Source of the DNA: an uncultured Bacteroidales bacterium
GTDB taxonomy: Bacteria; Bacteroidota; Bacteroidia; Bacteroidales; Muribaculaceae
Assembly (NCBI GenBank): GCA_945829225.1
Contig: CALZTY010000012.1
Location: forward strand, 1-54,822
Direction of reading: 5' to 3'
DNA: 54,822 bases
The translations under genes and the position numbers were made by a program. Under the pieces are notes generated by a model. That model was not told where the DNA came from. It saw only the letters and a list, made by a program, of their open reading frames with translations, and made no database searches. Position 1 is the first letter of the stretch. Each line of letters starts with the position of its first letter. Positions 16,912 to 25,846 of this stretch are shown piece after piece.

Positions 16912-17466
16912 ATGGAAACTAATAGGTCAGTATATCATCGAGGCGCTGAGGACGGCATGTACTTGGGTGTGACGATGACGCTTGCCGTGCTGTTCACGGC
17001 GGCATCGTCGTACTATGCGTGGTGCTTTCTTCCGGCGATAGTGTCGGTGGTGGCAGTGCCGATAGTTGCGATGCGGCGCCTGCGGGCAGCGTACCTTGAG
17101 GATGATTGCGAGTCGACATTTTCGATGTTGTGGATGCAGGGCATCGCCGGATTTTTCTTTGGCGGCTTGATTATGGGCATTGTGTCGTATGTGGCGATGA
17201 AGTGGCTGCACCCCGGCTACATAGTCGAGCAAGCCCAATTGGTGGTCGATGTATTCTCGCAGGCTGATAGCGAGCAGTATCAGTCGTTTGCCCGCGGAGT
17301 GTCGCGAGCCATCGAGCGTGGCGAGTTGCCCACGGCGATGGACCTCGTCGCCGAGTTGATATATGTGGCTGTGCTCACCGGCTCGTTGCTGTCGATATTG
17401 CTGTCGATATATATACGCGCACGCTATAACTCTCATCAACAGCCACCGGCTTTTAATAACAAATAA
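16912..17466 (+). CDS. DUF4199 family inner-membrane protein
   Basis: 184 residues with four hydrophobic helices (about 16-35, 37-55, 72-96 and 150-168) and a soluble loop between the third and fourth. This matches the DUF4199 family, which in Bacteroidales almost always precedes a GT2 glycosyltransferase, as here (13-bp gap). No catalytic motif is visible. A role with the downstream polyprenyl-phosphate glycosyltransferase is inferred from the conserved order only. The transcript may be nearly leaderless (see the promoter at 16873-16902). Confidence 0.75.
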   Translation: METNRSVYHRGAEDGMYLGVTMTLAVLFTAASSYYAWCFLPAIVSVVAVPIVAMRRLRAAYLEDDCESTFSMLWMQGIAGFFFGGLIMGIVSYVAMKWLHPGYIVEQAQLVVDVFSQADSEQYQSFARGVSRAIERGELPTAMDLVAELIYVAVLTGSLLSILLSIYIRARYNSHQQPPAFNNK

Positions 17467-17479
17467 CAATTAAGGTACT

Positions 17480-18454
17480 ATGGATATATCAGTAGTTGTG
17501 CCCCTATATAACGAGGCTGAGTCGCTGCCCGAGTTGGCGCAGTGGATTGAGCGCGTGATGAACGAGAAAAAGTTTACCTACGAGGTGATATTTGTCAACG
17601 ACGGGTCGACCGATGACTCGTGGCAAGTCATCAAGGACCTATCGGCAAAGAATCCCTGCCTCAAGGGCGTGGCGTTCCGTCGCAATTACGGCAAGTCGCC
17701 GGCGCTGAACACCGGATTTGCGCGTGCACAGGGCGATGTGGTCATCACCATGGATGCCGATTTGCAGGACTCGCCCGACGAGATACCTGCACTGTATCGC
17801 ATGGTCACCGAGGAGGGCTACGACTTGGTGTCGGGATACAAGCAGAAGCGCTATGACCCACTGTCCAAGACCATTCCCACCAAGTTGTTCAATGCCACGG
17901 CACGCCGAGTGACCGGTATCAAGAATTTGCACGACTTCAACTGCGGATTGAAGGCTTATCGCAACAAGGTGGTGAAGCACATCGAGGTCTACGGCGATAT
18001 GCACCGCTACATCCCGTATTTGGCAAAATTGGCAGGCTTCTCGCGCATCGGCGAGAAAGTGGTGCACCACCAGGCTCGCAAGTATGGCAAGACCAAGTTT
18101 GGGCTCGACCGCTTTGTCAATGGCTACCTCGACCTCGCCACGCTGTGGTTTACCGGCAAATTCGGAGGCAAGCCCATGCACTTCTTCGGCTTGTGGGGCT
18201 CGCTGATGTTTATTTTGGGCTTTATCGCCGTGGCTGTGGTAGGCTTTGCCAAATTGTGGAATATGGCACACGGCAACCATTATATTCTGGTGACCGACTC
18301 GCCCTACTTCTACCTGGCATTGACGCTGATGCTGCTGGGCTCGCAACTGTTCTTGGCGGGCTTTGTGGGCGAACTGGTGGCACGCAACTCGCCGCGCCGC
18401 AACGACTATGAGATTGACGAAGAAATTAACATAAAACAAGATACAAATGTCTGA
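17480..18454 (+). CDS. GT2 glycosyltransferase, DPM1/GtrB-like, membrane anchored
   Basis: 324 residues: GT-A domain with VVVPLYNEAESL, FVNDGSTDDS and the metal-binding MDADLQDSPDE (91-101). Two C-terminal transmembrane helices (about 235-258 and 273-298) are typical of enzymes that load a sugar onto undecaprenyl phosphate at the inner leaflet. The sugar donor cannot be read. It follows DUF4199 in an operon and overlaps the nitroreductase gene by 8 bp (18447-18454). Confidence 0.92.
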   Translation: MDISVVVPLYNEAESLPELAQWIERVMNEKKFTYEVIFVNDGSTDDSWQVIKDLSAKNPCLKGVAFRRNYGKSPALNTGFARAQGDVVITMDADLQDSPDEIPALYRMVTEEGYDLVSGYKQKRYDPLSKTIPTKLFNATARRVTGIKNLHDFNCGLKAYRNKVVKHIEVYGDMHRYIPYLAKLAGFSRIGEKVVHHQARKYGKTKFGLDRFVNGYLDLATLWFTGKFGGKPMHFFGLWGSLMFILGFIAVAVVGFAKLWNMAHGNHYILVTDSPYFYLALTLMLLGSQLFLAGFVGELVARNSPRRNDYEIDEEINIKQDTNV

Positions 18455-18986
18455 TTTACAATTATATCCGACACTGATGTCGCTGATGTCAGAGCGTTAT
18501 TCGTGTCGCAATTACGATGCGACACGCCCGGTGGACCACGACCTGCTGCGTGCAGTGCTCGATGCCGCGCGCATCGCGCCGTCGGCATGCAACCGCCAGC
18601 CGTGGCAATTCCTGGTGATTGACAGTGCCGAGGGCAAGGAGGCTATCGCTGCCGCCTACAGTCGCGAGTGGATACGCACCGCCCCGACATTCATCATAGC
18701 TATCGGCAACCACGACGAGGCATGGCACCGCGCCGACGGCAAGGACCACACCGATGTCGACCTCTCTATTGCCGTTGAGCATATATGCCTGGCAGCCACC
18801 GCCTTGGGCTTAGGCACTTGCTGGGTGTGCAACTTTGATGCGCCGGCTATTCGCAGCGCCTTCGGCATAGCAGATCCATTGGAGCCAATCGCCATCATTC
18901 CTATCGGCTACCCGGCTGCCGATGCTGTGGTGCCTGTGAAGAATCGCAAAACCGCCCAAGACACCATTAAATGGGGAAAACTCTGA
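18447..18986 (+). CDS. Nitroreductase family FMN oxidoreductase
   Basis: 179 residues, a short member of the nitroreductase family. The N-terminal SERYSCRNYDATRPV and RIAPSACNRQPWQF are the FMN-binding blocks; the C-terminal part carries ALGLGTCWVCNFD and the PIGYPA motif. Members reduce nitro compounds, quinones or flavins with NAD(P)H; the physiological substrate is unknown. It overlaps both neighbours (8 bp with the GT2 gene, 16 bp with the DUF6452 gene), so it belongs to a tight operon. Confidence 0.92.
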   Translation: MSDLQLYPTLMSLMSERYSCRNYDATRPVDHDLLRAVLDAARIAPSACNRQPWQFLVIDSAEGKEAIAAAYSREWIRTAPTFIIAIGNHDEAWHRADGKDHTDVDLSIAVEHICLAATALGLGTCWVCNFDAPAIRSAFGIADPLEPIAIIPIGYPAADAVVPVKNRKTAQDTIKWGKL

Positions 18987-19483
18987 TTAAGAGTGTATTA
19001 GCGCTGACAGCGCTGCTCGCAGTTGTGGCATGCAGTTCGTCGGGCTGCTTGGACAACGGGAGCGCTATCCCGTTGGCAGGCTTTTACGACTCTGCCACCG
19101 GCAAAGGGGTGAGCCTCAACACGATAAGCGTGCACGGAGTCGGTGCGCCTGCCGACTCGGCGCTTATACGCCCCGGCAGCACGGCATCGCAATTGTACCT
19201 ACCCATGCATGTCGGGCATCCATCGACTACCTGGGTAATCGAGTATGCCGACGAGGCAATTGCATCACCCGAATACAATGATACCATCACATTCGCCTAT
19301 GAATCAATCCCTTATTTTGCTTCGGAGGATTGTGGGGCGATGTACTGCTACCGCGTCAATCGCCTGGAGCACACAACTCACTTGGTCGATAGCGTGGTGA
19401 TGGTCGACTCACTCATCACCAATGTGGATATAGAGCGCATTAAGATATACTTCCGCACGGCTCAGGAGGAGCCAGCCGAATGA
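18971..19483 (+). CDS. DUF6452-type lipoprotein
   Basis: 170 residues with signal peptide and lipobox (VVAC, cysteine 21), followed by CLDNGSAIPLAGFYDSATG, a start characteristic of the DUF6452 family of Bacteroidales. Two later cysteines (DCGAMYC) may form a disulfide. The family is regularly encoded beside a DUF6048 protein, the next gene here (ATGA overlap at 19480-19483). It probably faces the periplasm or outer membrane; function unknown. Confidence 0.75.
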   Translation: MGKTLIKSVLALTALLAVVACSSSGCLDNGSAIPLAGFYDSATGKGVSLNTISVHGVGAPADSALIRPGSTASQLYLPMHVGHPSTTWVIEYADEAIASPEYNDTITFAYESIPYFASEDCGAMYCYRVNRLEHTTHLVDSVVMVDSLITNVDIERIKIYFRTAQEEPAE

Positions 19484-20439
19484 GAGGGCTTGCCAAGGTG
19501 CTGCTGATGGTGGTAGCCGTATTGTGCACCGCCATGGTGTGGGGACAGAGCGAGCAACAGCGCCGCGAACGTCGTCGCATCAACCCCATAAACACCAATG
19601 CCACAGCCACTCAGTCGATTAACGAGACGCGCAACGACACCTCGCGCATCAATGCCGCGATACGCGCCCGCTCGACATCGTTTGTGCGCGAAGATGGCGC
19701 CATCGTATATGTCGATACAGTCAATGGCAACGAGTGGATCGACTCGGCGACCATTCGCCGTGGCTCTCGCATGACCTACCCGCGATGGACTGCCCTAAGC
19801 GTGGGCATCGACTTGTGGGACCCGGTGATGCGACTCTTCGGGCAAAAATACGGTGTGGTGGGCTTCTGGGCTAACGTATCGGTCTACAATCGCTTTTTCC
19901 CGACCTTTGAGATGGGCTTGGGCATGGCTAAGGATACCCCTGCCGATATGAATTACACCTATCGCACGCCTATGAGCCCATATTTCAAGATAGGCTGTGA
20001 CTACAATTTCCTGTTCAATTCCAACTCTGATTACAAATTTTTTGCCGGACTGCGCTATGGCTTTGCGCCCTTCAAGTGGGAGGTGAGCGACATCACGCTC
20101 AACTCGGGCTACTGGGGCGAGAGCACAGCCCTGGTGATACCCTCGCAGAACGGCACAGCCGGGTGGCTGGAGTTCTGCCTCGGCTTGCAAGTGCGCCTGT
20201 GGAGCAATATCTCGGCAGGCTGGACCCTGCGCTATCACTCCATACTCCACGAGAGCAAGAATGTCCATGGCGAGCCCTGGTACATCCCCGGCTATGGCGC
20301 TCGCGGCAATTCGCTCAACGGCTCATTCTCAGTGTCTTACACCCTACCGGTGCAGCGCAAGGCAGCACCGACAGATGCCGAAATCCTGCCCGACGACGAG
20401 CCGGCACCCACCCCGCAAGACACCACCGCAATCAATTGA
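19480..20439 (+). CDS. DUF6048 family putative outer-membrane barrel
   Basis: 319 residues with a cleavable signal peptide (to about AMVWGQ). The C-terminal 220 residues show alternating aromatic and small residues with many Tyr/Phe/Trp, consistent with a small beta-barrel (VGFWANVSVYNRFFPTFEMG, YKFFAGLRYGFAPFKWEVSD). It ends in a Pro/Asp/Thr tail. It is the last gene of the plus-strand operon, coupled to the DUF6452 lipoprotein gene by ATGA, and is followed by a strong hairpin. The two proteins may act together in the outer membrane (inference). Confidence 0.75.
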   Translation: MRGLAKVLLMVVAVLCTAMVWGQSEQQRRERRRINPINTNATATQSINETRNDTSRINAAIRARSTSFVREDGAIVYVDTVNGNEWIDSATIRRGSRMTYPRWTALSVGIDLWDPVMRLFGQKYGVVGFWANVSVYNRFFPTFEMGLGMAKDTPADMNYTYRTPMSPYFKIGCDYNFLFNSNSDYKFFAGLRYGFAPFKWEVSDITLNSGYWGESTALVIPSQNGTAGWLEFCLGLQVRLWSNISAGWTLRYHSILHESKNVHGEPWYIPGYGARGNSLNGSFSVSYTLPVQRKAAPTDAEILPDDEPAPTPQDTTAIN

Positions 20440-20459
20440 TTGCCAAGTATAAATGATAA

Positions 20460-20490
20460 GAGCCAAGGAATTAACTCAACTCCTTGGCTC
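20460..20490. terminator. Hairpin terminator between convergent genes
   Basis: GAGCCAAGGA (20460-20469) pairs perfectly with TCCTTGGCTC (20481-20490); ATTATTTT follows on the plus side. It lies between the convergent DUF6048 and nucleotidyltransferase genes and can serve both directions. Confidence 0.75.
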
Positions 20491-20513
20491 CCATTATTTT
20501 GGTATTTAGTATT

Positions 20514-21416
20514 TTAGAAGAGTCTCTCGGGATAGATGCCGGCGTCGTGGAGGGCGGCAAACTGAGCAACGACAGAGGGGCGGTCCTCGGCGTATGTGAC
20601 ACCAAACCAGCGCGAAGTGGTGTCAAGCAATTTGACGGTGGCTTCGCCGCTCTGAATGAGGGTGTTGACTGCCGAGGGGATATAGTACTCCGACTTTTCC
20701 TCGCCTCCTCGAGCATCGAGGAATTTGATAAATTCGCGCTTGGAGAAGTCAAAATAATCGGGAGTGAAGCCCCAGAAGTTCATCGACACCGGGGTGTTGG
20801 GGTCGAGGTAGCAAGTTACACCGTTTTCGTCCTTGAAGGCGATGCGATGCTGGTCGTCATAGGCGATGGCGGTGCGCTCGACTACGTCGGTGAGTTTGCC
20901 ATCGACAGCGGTGCACACGCCGCGCGATACCGAGCCGTGCTCGGTGAGGGTATTGCCCACGCGGAAGCCCACCATACAATAGTCGCCGGGGCGAGTGTGT
21001 GGGCGCGAGAGTTCCTCGGCGATGACGCGGAACGCGTCGGTGCCATAGTAGTCATCGGCATTGATTACAGCGAAGGGCTCGCGGATGGCATCGGCGCCCA
21101 TGAGGACGGCGTGGTTGGTGCCCCAGGGCTTAACGCGCCCCTCGGGAGCCTTGTAGCCCTCGGGGAGGGCATCGATGCTCTGGAAGACCACTTCGGTGGG
21201 GATGTGCCCCTCGTATTTGGAGAGGACCTTGTCGCGGAAGTCCTGCTCGAAGTCCTTGCGGATAACAAAAACGACCTTGCCGAAGCCGGCTTTGAGGGCG
21301 TCATAAATTGAATAATCCATGATGGTCTCGCCGTGAGGGCCCAGACCGTCCAATTGCTTGAGACCGCCATAACGGCTACCCATGCCGGCGGCGAGAACAA
21401 AGAGTGTAGGTTTCAT
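20514..21416 (-). CDS. NTP-transferase family sugar-phosphate nucleotidyltransferase
   Basis: 300 residues beginning MKPTLFVLAAGMGSRYGGLK, the nucleotide-binding G-x-G-x-R signature of the NTP-transferase fold. AVINADDYYGTDAF is the metal-binding aspartate block and the centre has FKDENGVTCYLDPNTPVSMN. The family activates sugar phosphates to NDP-sugars or acts as a nucleoside-triphosphate-dependent sugar kinase; this Bacteroidota group is not well characterised. It is the last gene of the pyrC block, 63 bp after the pyrC stop. Confidence 0.85.
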   Translation of the reverse strand: MKPTLFVLAAGMGSRYGGLKQLDGLGPHGETIMDYSIYDALKAGFGKVVFVIRKDFEQDFRDKVLSKYEGHIPTEVVFQSIDALPEGYKAPEGRVKPWGTNHAVLMGADAIREPFAVINADDYYGTDAFRVIAEELSRPHTRPGDYCMVGFRVGNTLTEHGSVSRGVCTAVDGKLTDVVERTAIAYDDQHRIAFKDENGVTCYLDPNTPVSMNFWGFTPDYFDFSKREFIKFLDARGGEEKSEYYIPSAVNTLIQSGEATVKLLDTTSRWFGVTYAEDRPSVVAQFAALHDAGIYPERLF

Positions 21417-21443
21417 TTTATCTCACTGATATACTTATTGTTG

Positions 21444-21464
21444 TTTATTGTTTATTGTTTATTG
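21444..21464. repeat. Three tandem TTTATTG heptamers
   Basis: Three exact copies plus degenerate copies on either side fill the 63-bp gap between the pyrC stop and the nucleotidyltransferase start. On the transcribed strand the unit is CAATAAA. This AT-rich unstructured leader may aid translation of the nucleotidyltransferase or vary by slippage. Confidence 0.8.
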
Positions 21465-21479
21465 TTTAGGGTTGAGGGT

Positions 21480-22778
21480 TTATTGTTTAAAGTTTAGGGG
21501 TAGGGGGGAGGTGCCGCCGTTGACGTATGTGGCGACGATGCGGTGGCTCAGTGACGAGCCTGCCATGGGTGTCCAGCCACAGAGGCTGACGACGTCGGCA
21601 TCGGAGACGATGTGAGGGGTGTCGAGCCGTTCAACTATCACCATATCAGCATAGTAACCGGGGCGAAGGAGCCCGCGACGGTCGATGCCGAAGAGGGCTG
21701 CCGGGGCGCCGGCATAGCGCCACGCCACCGTGGTGGGGTCGTAGAGGTCGAGCATAGCCGGGAGGGAGAATTGGACCATCGGGGCGCCCGAGGCGGCATG
21801 GAATACATCGCCTTGCTTGTCGGCGAGGCGGTGTGGAGCGTGGTCGGTGGCTATGATGTCGAGGCGTCCTGTAGCCAGGGCGTCGCGGAGAGCCGCGCGG
21901 TCGGTAGCGGTCTTGACTGCGGGGTTCATCTTGATGCGCGAGCCAAGGCGAGCATAGTCTTCAACTGTCCACAGCAGGTGGTGTGGCGATACTTCGGCTG
22001 TAATTTGCTTGCCAACAGGCGATTGAGCGGGGTCAAAGAGACGAGTTTCAGCCTCGGTAGTGACGTGTGCCACGTGGAGGCGGGAGCCATATCGAGTGGC
22101 GAGTTCCATAGCATGCTCGGTGGCGCGTACACAAGCCTTGGCATTGCGCAGTCGGCTGTGCCATAGCATATTGTCGGGGTCGGCGATAGGTTCGGCGGCG
22201 CGGATATTGGCATTGATTATAGATTGGTCCTCGGCATGAACGACGATGCGGGCACCTTGAGCCTCGAAGACCGATGCAAGGGCATGAGGCTCGTCGAGGA
22301 GCATACCGCCGGTGGAGGAGCCCATGAAGACCTTAACGGCAGGCATCAGGTGTGCCGGAGCGGCGAGGAGTTCGGCGAGATTATCGGCAGTGGCGCCCAT
22401 CATGAAGGCATAGTTGGCTGCCGAGGAGTGCTCGGCGCGCGCCATTTTGTCCTCCCAGGCAGCGATGGTGGTGGTCTGCGGGATGGTGTTGGGCATGTCG
22501 ATGAAGGAGGTGACGCCACCGGCTACGGCGGCGCGGCTCTCCGAGGCGATAGTCGCTTTGGCTTCGAGTCCGGGCTCGCGGAAGTGGACGTGGCAGTCGA
22601 TAGCGCCGGGCATCAGCAAGCAACCGCGGGCATCGACCACCTCTGTGCCGACAGGAATGTCGCCACGGAAGTCGCCCTCGCCCATTGAGTCGATAAAAGC
22701 GCCGGAGGTGAGGAGCCAGCCGCAGTGGGGCGGGTTTGTACCGTCAACGACTAATGCATTGTGAATGAGTATATTCAT
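21480..22778 (-). CDS. pyrC: Dihydroorotase
   Basis: 432 residues, type I dihydroorotase that cyclises carbamoyl-aspartate to dihydroorotate in pyrimidine synthesis. Metal-binding DCHVHFREPG (near 60-69) and, later, the second histidine sites VHAEDQS and HVAHVTTEAE. The catalytic aspartate block reads DIIATDHAPH. It ends in a normal beta-sandwich part. Its start overlaps the stop of the GT2 gene by ATGA (22775-22778). The pyrC, GT2 and DUF1573 association is common in Bacteroidales. Confidence 0.95.
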   Translation of the reverse strand: MNILIHNALVVDGTNPPHCGWLLTSGAFIDSMGEGDFRGDIPVGTEVVDARGCLLMPGAIDCHVHFREPGLEAKATIASESRAAVAGGVTSFIDMPNTIPQTTTIAAWEDKMARAEHSSAANYAFMMGATADNLAELLAAPAHLMPAVKVFMGSSTGGMLLDEPHALASVFEAQGARIVVHAEDQSIINANIRAAEPIADPDNMLWHSRLRNAKACVRATEHAMELATRYGSRLHVAHVTTEAETRLFDPAQSPVGKQITAEVSPHHLLWTVEDYARLGSRIKMNPAVKTATDRAALRDALATGRLDIIATDHAPHRLADKQGDVFHAASGAPMVQFSLPAMLDLYDPTTVAWRYAGAPAALFGIDRRGLLRPGYYADMVIVERLDTPHIVSDADVVSLCGWTPMAGSSLSHRIVATYVNGGTSPLPLNFKQ

Positions 22779-23542
22779 TTCTGCGAGTAGTCGGGAAATT
22801 TTTTGAAGAAACTATTCCACTTGAGGCGAATAACGCCGAATACAGCCTCGCCGAAGATGCCGCTGCTCATCTTGGAGGTACCCAAGACACGATTGACAAA
22901 GATAATGGGCACCTCGACGATTTTGAAGCCATACTTGTAGGAGGTGAACTTCATCTCAATCTGGAAGGCGTAACCCTTGAACTTGATGGAGTCGAGTGGA
23001 AGTGCCTCGAGGACACGGCGGCGGTAGCAGACAAATCCGGCAGTGGTGTCGTGTACCGGCATACGGGTGATAAGGCGAACGTATTTGCTTGCATAATAAG
23101 ACATTAAGACGCGTCCCATAGGCCAATTTACCACATTGACTCCGGTGACGTATCGCGAGCCGATAGCGACGTCGGCGCCATCGACAGCGGTCGCCTTGTA
23201 GAGTTTGAGCAAGTCGAGAGGGTTGTGCGAGAAGTCGGCATCCATTTCGCAGATGTAGTCGTAGCCCTGTTGACAAGCCCACTTGAAGCCCGTGATATAT
23301 GCTGTGCCGAGCCCAAGTTTGCCCTCGCGCTCAATGATATGTACGCGCCCGGGGTGCTCGGCAATTTTGTCCTTGACAATGGCAGCGGTGCCATCTGGGG
23401 AGTTGTCATCGATGACCAAGACATCGAAGTCGTGCTCGAGAGCGAGGACAGCGTCAATGATAGCGGCAGCGTTCTCACACTCGTTATACATAGGGATAAT
23501 CACCACGGCATCACTGTGCCTCTGTTGCTGTGCGGTGTCCAT
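22775..23542 (-). CDS. GT2 polyprenol-phosphate mannosyltransferase-like protein
   Basis: 255 residues, soluble DPM1-like form: VVIIPMYNECENAAAIIDAV, LVIDDNSPDGTAAIV and the DXD region CEMDADFSHNP. RYVTGVNVVNWPMGRVLMSY and VPIIFVNRVLGTSKMS are conserved blocks of polyprenol monophosphomannose synthases. It has no C-terminal membrane helix, unlike the GT2 protein at 17480. It would transfer mannose or a similar sugar to undecaprenyl phosphate. It is coupled to pyrC (ATGA). Confidence 0.9.
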   Translation of the reverse strand: MDTAQQQRHSDAVVIIPMYNECENAAAIIDAVLALEHDFDVLVIDDNSPDGTAAIVKDKIAEHPGRVHIIEREGKLGLGTAYITGFKWACQQGYDYICEMDADFSHNPLDLLKLYKATAVDGADVAIGSRYVTGVNVVNWPMGRVLMSYYASKYVRLITRMPVHDTTAGFVCYRRRVLEALPLDSIKFKGYAFQIEMKFTSYKYGFKIVEVPIIFVNRVLGTSKMSSGIFGEAVFGVIRLKWNSFFKKFPDYSQK

Positions 23543-23562
23543 ATATGCTGATTGTTAAATAG

Positions 23563-24624
23563 TTACTTATTGATAGTCGCGGCGAGACGCACAGTGCGCA
23601 CCGGCTGCATGGGGTCGTTGGTGATGACAGTGACCGTGGCGGTGACATACTTGTTGACGGCATATGCAGGGTCGAGTGTTACAGCCACCGAGAGTTTCTT
23701 GCCTCGGCTCACTTCGTCGCCCTTGTATTCGATGGTGACACCGGGGTCGGAAGTGTATATGCGTCGGATTATCAACTTGTTGCGACCGGCGTTGCCGATG
23801 GTGAAGGTCTGTGTCACCGGAGCCTCCGGGGTGCCGTAGTCGAGGATTTCGTCGGAGAGCACCGAGATAGGAGCCTTCTGCTTATCCTCAGTCGAGAGCC
23901 TGCCGAAGTCCTCCTTGACATTGATGGTGATGGGGAGGGTGTATTGCCCGGCGCCCTCGACATTGATGATTACGCTGTCCTCGACCAAGCCATAGGAGTT
24001 GCAAGACTCGCTGTTCACATACGAGATGAGGGTGATTTGCTCGCCCGGCGAGGCAGGAGCCGGCGAGGGGATAAGTTCGACGAAAGCCGGCTTGTAGACG
24101 ACCGAGACGCGTAGCGAGTCGGCAGAGCGGTTGTAACCCTCGGAGTATACAGTCTTGCGTTGCCCCTTGGTGACCTCGCCGAGCATGATGCCGGCGGTCT
24201 CCAACTTGAGAGGACCGCAGTCGACGGGGAAGCGGCGGGCGACAGTTTCGTCGCTGCCGATGACCACGCCGACGATGTCGAGGCGTTGCTTGCCCACCGA
24301 TGTCTCGACATACACTTGCTTGTTGAGACGTCCGGGGCGCCCGGTGGGGTCAAAGGTGACAGATAGCGAGGCAGTGTCGCCCGGGGCGAGGGAGCGCACG
24401 GTGAAAGATGGCTGAGTGCAGCCACAGGTGGCACGGGCAGCCACAATCGAGGCATTGCCGGGTCCGTCGTTGACCATTTTGAACTCGCAAGTCACGGGAC
24501 CGTCCTCCTCGGCGAATGTGCCGAAGTCGTGACGTGTCTCGAGCCAGCGCACCGACGGCTCGGCGAGGGCAGCCGATGCGGCGAGGCATAGCGACAGTGA
24601 CAAGAATGCTCTGAGGGCTCGCAT
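23563..24624 (-). CDS. DUF1573 secreted protein
   Basis: 353 residues from the ATG at 24624, which starts a good signal peptide (MRALRAFLSLSLCLAASAAL). The longer frame to 24732 only adds sequence inside the neighbouring gene. The DUF1573 domain follows: HDFGTFAEEDGPVTCEFKMV with ATCGCTQPSF, an immunoglobulin-like fold with a conserved CGC. A second Ig-like region is present near 250-340. DUF1573 proteins are abundant secreted or periplasmic proteins of Bacteroidota with unknown function. It lies 13 bp after the dehydrogenase gene in the same run. Confidence 0.85.
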   Translation of the reverse strand: MRALRAFLSLSLCLAASAALAEPSVRWLETRHDFGTFAEEDGPVTCEFKMVNDGPGNASIVAARATCGCTQPSFTVRSLAPGDTASLSVTFDPTGRPGRLNKQVYVETSVGKQRLDIVGVVIGSDETVARRFPVDCGPLKLETAGIMLGEVTKGQRKTVYSEGYNRSADSLRVSVVYKPAFVELIPSPAPASPGEQITLISYVNSESCNSYGLVEDSVIINVEGAGQYTLPITINVKEDFGRLSTEDKQKAPISVLSDEILDYGTPEAPVTQTFTIGNAGRNKLIIRRIYTSDPGVTIEYKGDEVSRGKKLSVAVTLDPAYAVNKYVTATVTVITNDPMQPVRTVRLAATINK

Positions 24625-24637
24625 ATTGAGTGTGAAA

Positions 24638-25846
24638 TTAAATTTCGTCGTTAAATTCGAGGGGTTGATTGATGATTTCGTGCCAAGGCAAGCCTTGCTC
24701 GGCGAGGACCTTGAGGAATGGGTCGGGGTCAAATTCCTCGACGTTGTGTACGCCGGGCTTTACCCACTTGCCGGTGAGGAACATCATGGCGCCGGTCATG
24801 GCTGGCACGCCGGTGGTGTAACTTACCGCTTGCATGCCGGTCTCCTTGTAGGCGGCTTCGTGGCTGCAGTTATTATATATATAATATGTGAGGGGCTTGC
24901 CGTCGACACCGATGCCCGAGATGCGGCAGCCGATGGATGTCTCGCCGTGGTAATTCTCGCCGAGGTCTTGGGGGTTGGGGAGGACAGCCTTGAGGAACTG
25001 CAGAGGCACGATTTTGACACCATTGTAGTCAATCTCGTCGATGCGAGCCATGCCGATATCTTGGATGACGCGCAGGTGAGTGAGGTATTCCTGTCCGAAG
25101 GTCATCCAGAAGCGGGCACGCTTGATGGTGGGGTAGTTGATGACCAGCGACTCCAGTTCCTCGTGGTAGAGGAGGTAGGACTCGCGCGGACCGATATTGG
25201 GATACGAGAGAGTCTTGTGGAACTCCAGGGGACCGGTGGTCACCCACTTGCCGTCTTGATAGTAGCGTCCGTTCTGGGTGATTTCGCGGATGTTGATTTC
25301 GGGATTGAAATTGGTGGCGAAAGCCTTGCCATGGTTGCCGGCGTTGCAGTCGACGATGTCGAGGAAGTGCATCTCCTTGAAGTGGTGCTTGGCGGCATAT
25401 GCGGTGAATACGCCCGACACGCCCGGGTCGAAGCCACAGCCGAGGATGGCGGTGAGCCCGGCTTTCTCGAAGCGTTCGCGATAAGCCCACTGCCATGAGT
25501 ACTCGAAGTGAGCGACGTCGCGGGGCTCGTAATTGGCTGTATCGAGGTAATTTACGCCACACTCGAGGCAAGCATCCATGATGGTGAGGTCTTGGTAGGG
25601 GAGGGCAACGTTGATGACCATATCGGGCTTGTGGCGGTTGAACAATTCAACGAGGTCGGCGACATTGTCGGCATCTACGCGGTCGGCGCTTACATTGGGA
25701 TGGTTGAGGGTAGCCACCAGCGCCTCACATTTGGCTTTGTTGCGTGAGGCGATGACAATCTCGGTGAACACTTCGGGATTTTGGGCACACTTGTGCGCAA
25801 CGACAGTGCCGACACCGCCGGCACCGATGATGATTACTTTTGACAT
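24638..25846 (-). CDS. Saccharopine-dehydrogenase-fold enzyme, probably carboxynorspermidine synthase
   Basis: 402 residues: N-terminal Rossmann fold VIIIGAGGVGTVVAHKCAQN, then the catalytic/substrate domain with GCGFDPGVSGVFTAYAAKHH and TNFNPEINIREITQNGRYY. The long conserved C-terminal region (TYYIYNNCSHEAAYKETGMQ) matches the LYS1-like carboxynorspermidine dehydrogenase group. That enzyme condenses aspartate semialdehyde with putrescine or diaminopropane in the route Bacteroides uses for spermidine. The decarboxylase partner is not in this window. Its start overlaps the end of the membrane-protein gene by 13 bp. Some relatives act in lysine metabolism, so the name is probable, not proven. 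Confidence 0.85.
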   Translation of the reverse strand: MSKVIIIGAGGVGTVVAHKCAQNPEVFTEIVIASRNKAKCEALVATLNHPNVSADRVDADNVADLVELFNRHKPDMVINVALPYQDLTIMDACLECGVNYLDTANYEPRDVAHFEYSWQWAYRERFEKAGLTAILGCGFDPGVSGVFTAYAAKHHFKEMHFLDIVDCNAGNHGKAFATNFNPEINIREITQNGRYYQDGKWVTTGPLEFHKTLSYPNIGPRESYLLYHEELESLVINYPTIKRARFWMTFGQEYLTHLRVIQDIGMARIDEIDYNGVKIVPLQFLKAVLPNPQDLGENYHGETSIGCRISGIGVDGKPLTYYIYNNCSHEAAYKETGMQAVSYTTGVPAMTGAMMFLTGKWVKPGVHNVEEFDPDPFLKVLAEQGLPWHEIINQPLEFNDEI

